Made by a program: the position numbers and the translations under genes. From Planctomycetota bacterium (GTDB lineage: Bacteria > Planctomycetota > UBA8108), in the NCBI GenBank assembly GCA_022451445.1, contig JAKUSY010000065.1, positions 1 through 10,634 of the forward strand: 10,634 bases of DNA, read 5' to 3'. The notes under the pieces were generated by a model. That model made no database searches. It saw nothing but the letters and a program-made list of their open reading frames with translations, and was not told the origin of the DNA. This document shows, piece after piece, positions 6,551 through 10,634 of this stretch (positions are counted from its first letter, which is position 1; every line of letters starts with the position of its first letter).

Positions 6551-8793
6551 TTATTATCTCCGCGTTTGTTCTCTTCGAAGAGGTCATCCTCGAATATATC
6601 GTCGATCAGGCTCCTGTAGGCCCGCCGGGTCTCGCTGGAGGACTCTGACTGTGTCCTGATGATAGCTCTAAGGTGCTTCACGATCTCAGTAAATCCTTCG
6701 AGGCGCCGCATCTGGACAATGATGTTCTCCATCTCCTGGATCTTCGTATCGATGGCGCGGCCAAGCTCGAGGCCGGCCGTGATCCGGACGCGCTCGTCCG
6801 GCAGGTCCCGGATCGAGTTCAGCTTCGTGGCGAGAAGCGGAAGCACCTCGCCGCCCAGGGTCCTGAGGGGCCCTATGATGAGCTCCGCGAGGCGTTTGAG
6901 GTCGTCGGCTTCACCGATCTTGTTGTTTTCCATTTCCACCAGGATGTGCTCCACGGCCGCGGCGATGGACTCCAGCTGACGCCCGTGCTGGCGTTCAGCC
7001 CGCGAGATCTCCTGCATCTTCCTGAGGTCCGCGCGGCCGATCTCACCCGGCTTGCTCCAGGTCTTATCGACCATTTCATAGACCTGGTCGCGGATGACAC
7101 GTTCCTGCGCCACCAGGCGTTCAAGAATACGGCGCTGCTCGAGCTCTCTTCTGAGGAACTCGTCACCGAGTTTTTCCGGGGTGACGATGAGGAAGCTCAT
7201 GATGCCCGAGTAGCCCGTCTTGCTGCCGGAGATCTTGTCATTGTCAACGGCTCCTACCTGGAGGTTCAGGCGTTTTTCCGGCTTGATCCTGAACCGGGTG
7301 ATGTCCCAATCGACCGGCTCCGCGAGGGGCTCTCTTGTCGGCACCCCCGGAACGTTCAGCGGCTCCCCGGCGGCGCTTTCCGCTCCCTCGGAATCCTGCA
7401 GCGTCCAGCGCAGGAGCATCGAGTCTATTCCGTAGTCGTCCCGGGCTTTGACCAGGAGGGGGATACGGGCCTGGGAGGTGATCATCTGCCCGATCCCGGT
7501 TGGGGTCGCCTGGACCACCGGCGGACGGTCCTCGACCATGTGGACGGAGAATTGGAATGGCCTCTCCGGCGGCACTCCCTCGGTGTCCTCGAGTCGGATT
7601 TGACAGGTTCCTCCCAGCTCAGGTTCCCAGCTTCCGGTGAACTCCCAGGGGTTGCCCGGGACGGTATCGAGCACCAGCTCTTTTCCCTCGACCAGGAGGA
7701 CTGCGCGTTCGAGGGGTTTGTTGCTGAAGCCGCGGATGCCGAGGATCGAGCCGACGGGTATCGCCAACTCACCGATGTCCCCCTCTATATCTTCCGGCTC
7801 GATGCTGGTGTATTTCGGCGCCTTGCGCGTGATCACGAGCCGCTCTACCTCGGGGCGCTTCTGGACCCTCACCCTGTAGCGGGGAGAGTGGTAGTTGCTG
7901 AAGAAGCCGCTTCCTTCCTCCCGGAGATAGAAGAAGAAGTTCTCGGTGACGGAGGGATGTTCGTATTCAAAGCGGCCGGGGCCTTCCTTGCCGCCGCTCT
8001 TCATATAGTGCCGGATTTCACCCGAGGGGTAATCGAACCGGATCGAAACCTTGGCGGGTTTTTTTTTGCCGGGGGTGGTCTCGGCCACGATCCTGAGGGT
8101 CTCGCCCCAGGGGACCGCGAATTCCCCGTTTTTCATCCCCGGGAGCCTGAGCTCTGAGGCGTACTCATAGTTCGTCTCGGCCAGGAGCAGTTGGCGGCGT
8201 ACCCAGATGCCGAAAGAATCGCCCGCGTAATGAGCTACCGCGCCGAGGAGGCAGGCGGCGCAGAGGGCGAGGACGGCAGCTTCCGAGACCCGCTTCGAAT
8301 CAACCACCTCGGCGAGATTCAGCTTTCCTATTTTTTCAGATGCCTGCTTTGTCACCTCCCGCTTGAGCAACGTCGTGAGTGCCTTTCCGGCGTCGCGTGC
8401 CCGGGGTTCGGCCAGGAAGCTGACGGCGCTGCGCAGACTGTCGCCCAGCTCGGGGAAGCGGGTCTCGACGAGATCCGCGAGGGTGGAGTCGGTCAGGGCC
8501 ACGAGGGCCGGCTTGATGAGGGTTCGCCAGCTCACGCAGATGAGGGCGCCGAGGTAGAGCGCCAGGGCGATGGCTCGCCCGGGCACCGAGAGCCGGAAGG
8601 CCCTGTCGATCCCGAAGGACAGGCAGGCGAGGACCACCAGCGCAACGACAAGCATGGACAGCCCCCGGGCCCAGATCGAGGCCCGTAGAAACCCCCGCAG
8701 GGACTGCAGCTTCCCGTCGATCTTCGCGCCGGGGCCTTGTCTTTTTCTTTCCTGTTCGTTACGGGTCAAGGTCTGTTCCTTCGGATTCGCCAC
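6547..8793 (-). CDS. DUF4175-like membrane protein with large extracytoplasmic region
   Basis: 748 residues; GTG start at 8793 with a GGAG four bases upstream. Two hydrophobic segments near the N-terminus (about 41-60 and 72-92) and a third at about 171-190 look transmembrane. The stretch between the second and third contains LADLVETRFPELGDSLRSAV, typical of the DUF4175-like proteins of planctomycetes. After the third segment come about 300 residues rich in beta-strands, probably outside the cytoplasm and including paired Ig-like stretches (EYASELRLPG..., ERLVITRKAPKYT...). The C-terminal 230 residues are helical and charged (RRELEQRRILERLVAQERVIRDQ...). No catalytic motif is seen. It sits 15 bp after the vWA/GATase-like gene and overlaps the coiled-coil gene by 4 bp. 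Together the three genes probably encode an envelope complex related to Bat/MoxR-associated operons; the exact function is unknown. Confidence 0.8.
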   Translation of the reverse strand: MANPKEQTLTRNEQERKRQGPGAKIDGKLQSLRGFLRASIWARGLSMLVVALVVLACLSFGIDRAFRLSVPGRAIALALYLGALICVSWRTLIKPALVALTDSTLADLVETRFPELGDSLRSAVSFLAEPRARDAGKALTTLLKREVTKQASEKIGKLNLAEVVDSKRVSEAAVLALCAACLLGAVAHYAGDSFGIWVRRQLLLAETNYEYASELRLPGMKNGEFAVPWGETLRIVAETTPGKKKPAKVSIRFDYPSGEIRHYMKSGGKEGPGRFEYEHPSVTENFFFYLREEGSGFFSNYHSPRYRVRVQKRPEVERLVITRKAPKYTSIEPEDIEGDIGELAIPVGSILGIRGFSNKPLERAVLLVEGKELVLDTVPGNPWEFTGSWEPELGGTCQIRLEDTEGVPPERPFQFSVHMVEDRPPVVQATPTGIGQMITSQARIPLLVKARDDYGIDSMLLRWTLQDSEGAESAAGEPLNVPGVPTREPLAEPVDWDITRFRIKPEKRLNLQVGAVDNDKISGSKTGYSGIMSFLIVTPEKLGDEFLRRELEQRRILERLVAQERVIRDQVYEMVDKTWSKPGEIGRADLRKMQEISRAERQHGRQLESIAAAVEHILVEMENNKIGEADDLKRLAELIIGPLRTLGGEVLPLLATKLNSIRDLPDERVRITAGLELGRAIDTKIQEMENIIVQMRRLEGFTEIVKHLRAIIRTQSESSSETRRAYRSLIDDIFEDDLFEENKRGDNK

Positions 8794-8808
8794 TATGCTC
8801 CGGTCTTC

Positions 8809-10634
8809 TCAGAGCAGCTGGACTAGTTTCCTGAGAATCCACTCGAGGGCAAGCAGGCCTGCAAGCAGGGAGAGACTGAGCCAATTGTCCCAGAGCGTGA
8901 CTGGCTCGTCCTTCGATATGATAATCTCCGGTCTCTGGTCGATCTGTTTGAGTCGCTCCGGGAGTGCTTCCGAGCTCCACAGGGGGGTATAGGAGCCTCC
9001 CGTTTGAGCGGCCAGTTCCTCGAGGCTCTGCTCATCCAGGCGTGGTTCGCGAAATTCAATCTCGGGCGGCTCGACACGCAGGCCTGCCGTCGTTCCGTTG
9101 GCAAGGCGCAGCTTGTAGGCGCCGAGGGAGCGTGGAATGAAGATCCCCCTGTACCAGCCGGGGGCGGAGCCGTCTTTTTCCAGGCGAACGTCCACCGTGT
9201 CTCCCCGGGGCCCATCGATGGCGACCGCCTGGGTCTCGTCCTCGATGGGCTTGAAGTTTTCATCCTGCAGCAGCGCAGAGAGACGGACGATGTCGCCGAA
9301 GTCGTAGGCCTGGCGATCGGATTGCAGCACGCTGCGCTTGCCGCCCGAGAGCCGCGCCTCCGTCAGGTGGCGGATTGTCTGCAGCCAGAACTGGTCGTAG
9401 ATCTCTTCGGTGGTCGCGCGCCAGCGCCAGGTCTCGTCGCTGCCGAGAAAGATGGTGCGCCCACCGGCGAAGTATTGCCACGCCATCAGCGGCTGGGCCT
9501 TGCCGGCGACGGCCCGTGCCGGATCGGAATGGGAGAAGAGAACGGTCGCCCCGGGCTTCGCCTTGCGAATCCTGAGGGCCCAGTAGATGCCGGATAATTC
9601 TTCCCCGCGTTGCCTGTTGCGAAGCGGGTTGGAAGACAGCCGGGTCGAGTCGTACGTGGCCGCGGCCCGGGTGGGCCAGAGCGGCCATTCCCTCAGCGAG
9701 AAGCTCGCGGCCTCCCTCGCCCCGGTAAGATCGGCGAGCACAGGCAGCATCTCGTGGATCGGCTTCATGTTTCCGGAGGCGAAAAATGCCAGGGAGTATT
9801 TTTCTCCGGCGACGAAGACCAGGCCGCCGTTCTGTTCCGCTACGAAACGCCGCAGCAGCCCCGGGAATTCCGTGGGGAAATTACCCGGGTCAGGATCGAG
9901 GAGGACCACGACATCGTAAGCGAACATTTTCTTCGCGTCTCCGGGCAGCTTCTCTAGGCTGATGTTGCCTCCCTGCGGGAAGTCAGGATCGGCGCTCATC
10001 AGCCAGCCGGACACCGACACGCGGCGGTCGCGGCGAAGGAGGTTGAGCAGGAAACGGTATTCGTAGCTTGGCGCGCCGGACACCAGCAGGACCCTGGAGG
10101 CCTCCTCGATCACCTCGACCGGGGCGGAAGCCTCGTTGTCATTATCGAAGGTCTCCTCCTGGCGTACGGCCACCCGGGCGCTCAGCCGGTGGGCGCCCGT
10201 CTCCTTGAGATCCAGGGTGAACCTCGCCGTGGTGGAATCCTGCCCGGGCTCGAAGCGTACGGTCGCGCTCTTTACCTGGCGTTTCGGGCCGGCGGTTGCC
10301 GCATCCGGGTTGAAGGAATCGAAGAGCTGGACCTCTATCTCCTCGTTGCTGTAGCCAATCTGGCTCAGCTGGACGTCGACAGCCACGGGATCTCCGGCGA
10401 AGACGCGCTCGCTGGCGAGGATCGAGTTGACTCGGATGTTGCGGGAAGGGGCGGGGTCGCCGACGCCCACGGTATGCACCGGGATGTTTTTTTTCTGCAG
10501 GAAGGAGGCCACCGAGGGGAGGTCCTCTCCCGCGGTCATTCGTCCATCGCTGATGACGACAACCGCCGCGATCGTGGAGCCGGCCTGCTGCTCGACCGCC
10601 TTGCGCAGGGCGGCGGAGAGATTCGTGACCGTTC
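8809..10634 (-). CDS. vWA-domain / glutamine-amidotransferase-like membrane protein (5' end outside the window)
   Basis: 607 complete codons are visible; the frame is open to the right edge, so the Met at 10539 is internal. The first residues (TVTNLSAALRKAVEQ, then VVVISDGRMTAGEDLPSV) are the back half of a von Willebrand A domain: Thr of TNLS and Asp of ISDG are MIDAS positions, while the DxSxS part lies outside the window. A beta-sandwich-like region follows (about 65-175). Then comes a class I glutamine-amidotransferase-like fold (about 180-400) with VLLVSGAPSYEYRFLLNLL, YDVVVLLDPDP and FLGSDETWRWR, without a recognisable catalytic Cys in a nucleophile elbow. The C-terminus has a transmembrane segment (about 582-598, SLSLLAGLLALEWILRK). 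This is the usual architecture of planctomycete vWA/BatA-like proteins next to MoxR ATPase and DUF58 genes, which would be expected to the right of the window. A membrane-anchored assembly or chaperone role with the downstream DUF4175-like protein is inferred. Confidence 0.88.
   Translation of the reverse strand, partial: TVTNLSAALRKAVEQQAGSTIAAVVVISDGRMTAGEDLPSVASFLQKKNIPVHTVGVGDPAPSRNIRVNSILASERVFAGDPVAVDVQLSQIGYSNEEIEVQLFDSFNPDAATAGPKRQVKSATVRFEPGQDSTTARFTLDLKETGAHRLSARVAVRQEETFDNDNEASAPVEVIEEASRVLLVSGAPSYEYRFLLNLLRRDRRVSVSGWLMSADPDFPQGGNISLEKLPGDAKKMFAYDVVVLLDPDPGNFPTEFPGLLRRFVAEQNGGLVFVAGEKYSLAFFASGNMKPIHEMLPVLADLTGAREAASFSLREWPLWPTRAAATYDSTRLSSNPLRNRQRGEELSGIYWALRIRKAKPGATVLFSHSDPARAVAGKAQPLMAWQYFAGGRTIFLGSDETWRWRATTEEIYDQFWLQTIRHLTEARLSGGKRSVLQSDRQAYDFGDIVRLSALLQDENFKPIEDETQAVAIDGPRGDTVDVRLEKDGSAPGWYRGIFIPRSLGAYKLRLANGTTAGLRVEPPEIEFREPRLDEQSLEELAAQTGGSYTPLWSSEALPERLKQIDQRPEIIISKDEPVTLWDNWLSLSLLAGLLALEWILRKLVQLL

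Noticed and set aside
8794..8811. Second in-frame TGA: the vWA gene stop (8811-8809) is in the same frame as the DUF4175-like start at 8793, so readthrough would fuse them
   Set aside because: The vWA protein ends with its family-typical C-terminal membrane segment, the next gene has its own GGAG ribosome-binding site and GTG, and there is no Cys context or hairpin. Same frame is a one-in-three coincidence.
10484..10496. A AAA AAC slippery heptamer in the vWA gene (coding strand) as a programmed -1 frameshift site
   Set aside because: The zero frame continues as a coherent vWA domain, the -1 frame gives no recognisable protein, and no distinct downstream pseudoknot was evident by eye.
1..10634. 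CRISPR arrays, tRNA/rRNA genes, insertion sequences, attachment sites
   Set aside because: No direct-repeat array, cloverleaf, rRNA segment, transposase motif or terminal inverted repeat was seen; the window is almost fully coding on one strand.

Overview
The window is GC-rich bacterial DNA in which every convincing gene lies on the minus strand, so the cluster reads from the right edge to the left. The protein families point to Planctomycetota or a close PVC relative. They include a von Willebrand A/glutamine-amidotransferase-like membrane protein, a DUF4175-like membrane protein, a large exported coiled-coil protein, an NPCBM-domain protein, and an exported helical protein whose C-terminal W...P.Y...YY module I associate with planctomycete proteins. 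These assignments come from motif recognition and memory; no database search was run.

First transcription unit (10634 to 4541): the vWA/GATase-like protein (5' end outside the window), then the DUF4175-like protein after 15 bp, then the coiled-coil protein, which overlaps its neighbour by 4 bp (ATGA). The unit closes with a clear intrinsic terminator at about 4511-4535. The products look like an envelope-anchored complex related to the Bat/MoxR-associated operons.

Second unit (4427 to 1 and beyond): an exported helical protein, an NPCBM protein, an exported thioredoxin-TPR protein, a LOG-family phosphoribohydrolase, and the start of a HAD phosphatase. Spacing is 1, 25 and 19 bp, then a 1-bp TGATG overlap, so this is very probably one operon.

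The most notable feature is inside the first gene of the second unit. The 289-codon reading frame (4427 to 3558) ends at a TGA, but the same frame stays open for 81 further codons (3557 to 3312). That extension has no ATG and no ribosome-binding site at its only GTG. It carries what looks like the normal C-terminal module of the same protein family. The TGA sits in a cysteine cluster (CPNCGKGG-TGA-SGCGG), so reading it as selenocysteine would give a CxxC followed by a UxxC redox motif. A G/C-rich hairpin starts 12 nt after the TGA, and its loop spacing fits the loose bacterial SECIS model. TGA is used as a genuine stop elsewhere in the window, including in start/stop overlaps, so UGA is not reassigned globally. 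The best explanations are a previously undescribed exported selenoprotein, or a point nonsense mutation or sequencing error. A WCGWC thioredoxin two genes downstream would be a natural partner for a secreted Sec/Cys redox protein. No selA, selB or selC is in the window to settle the question.
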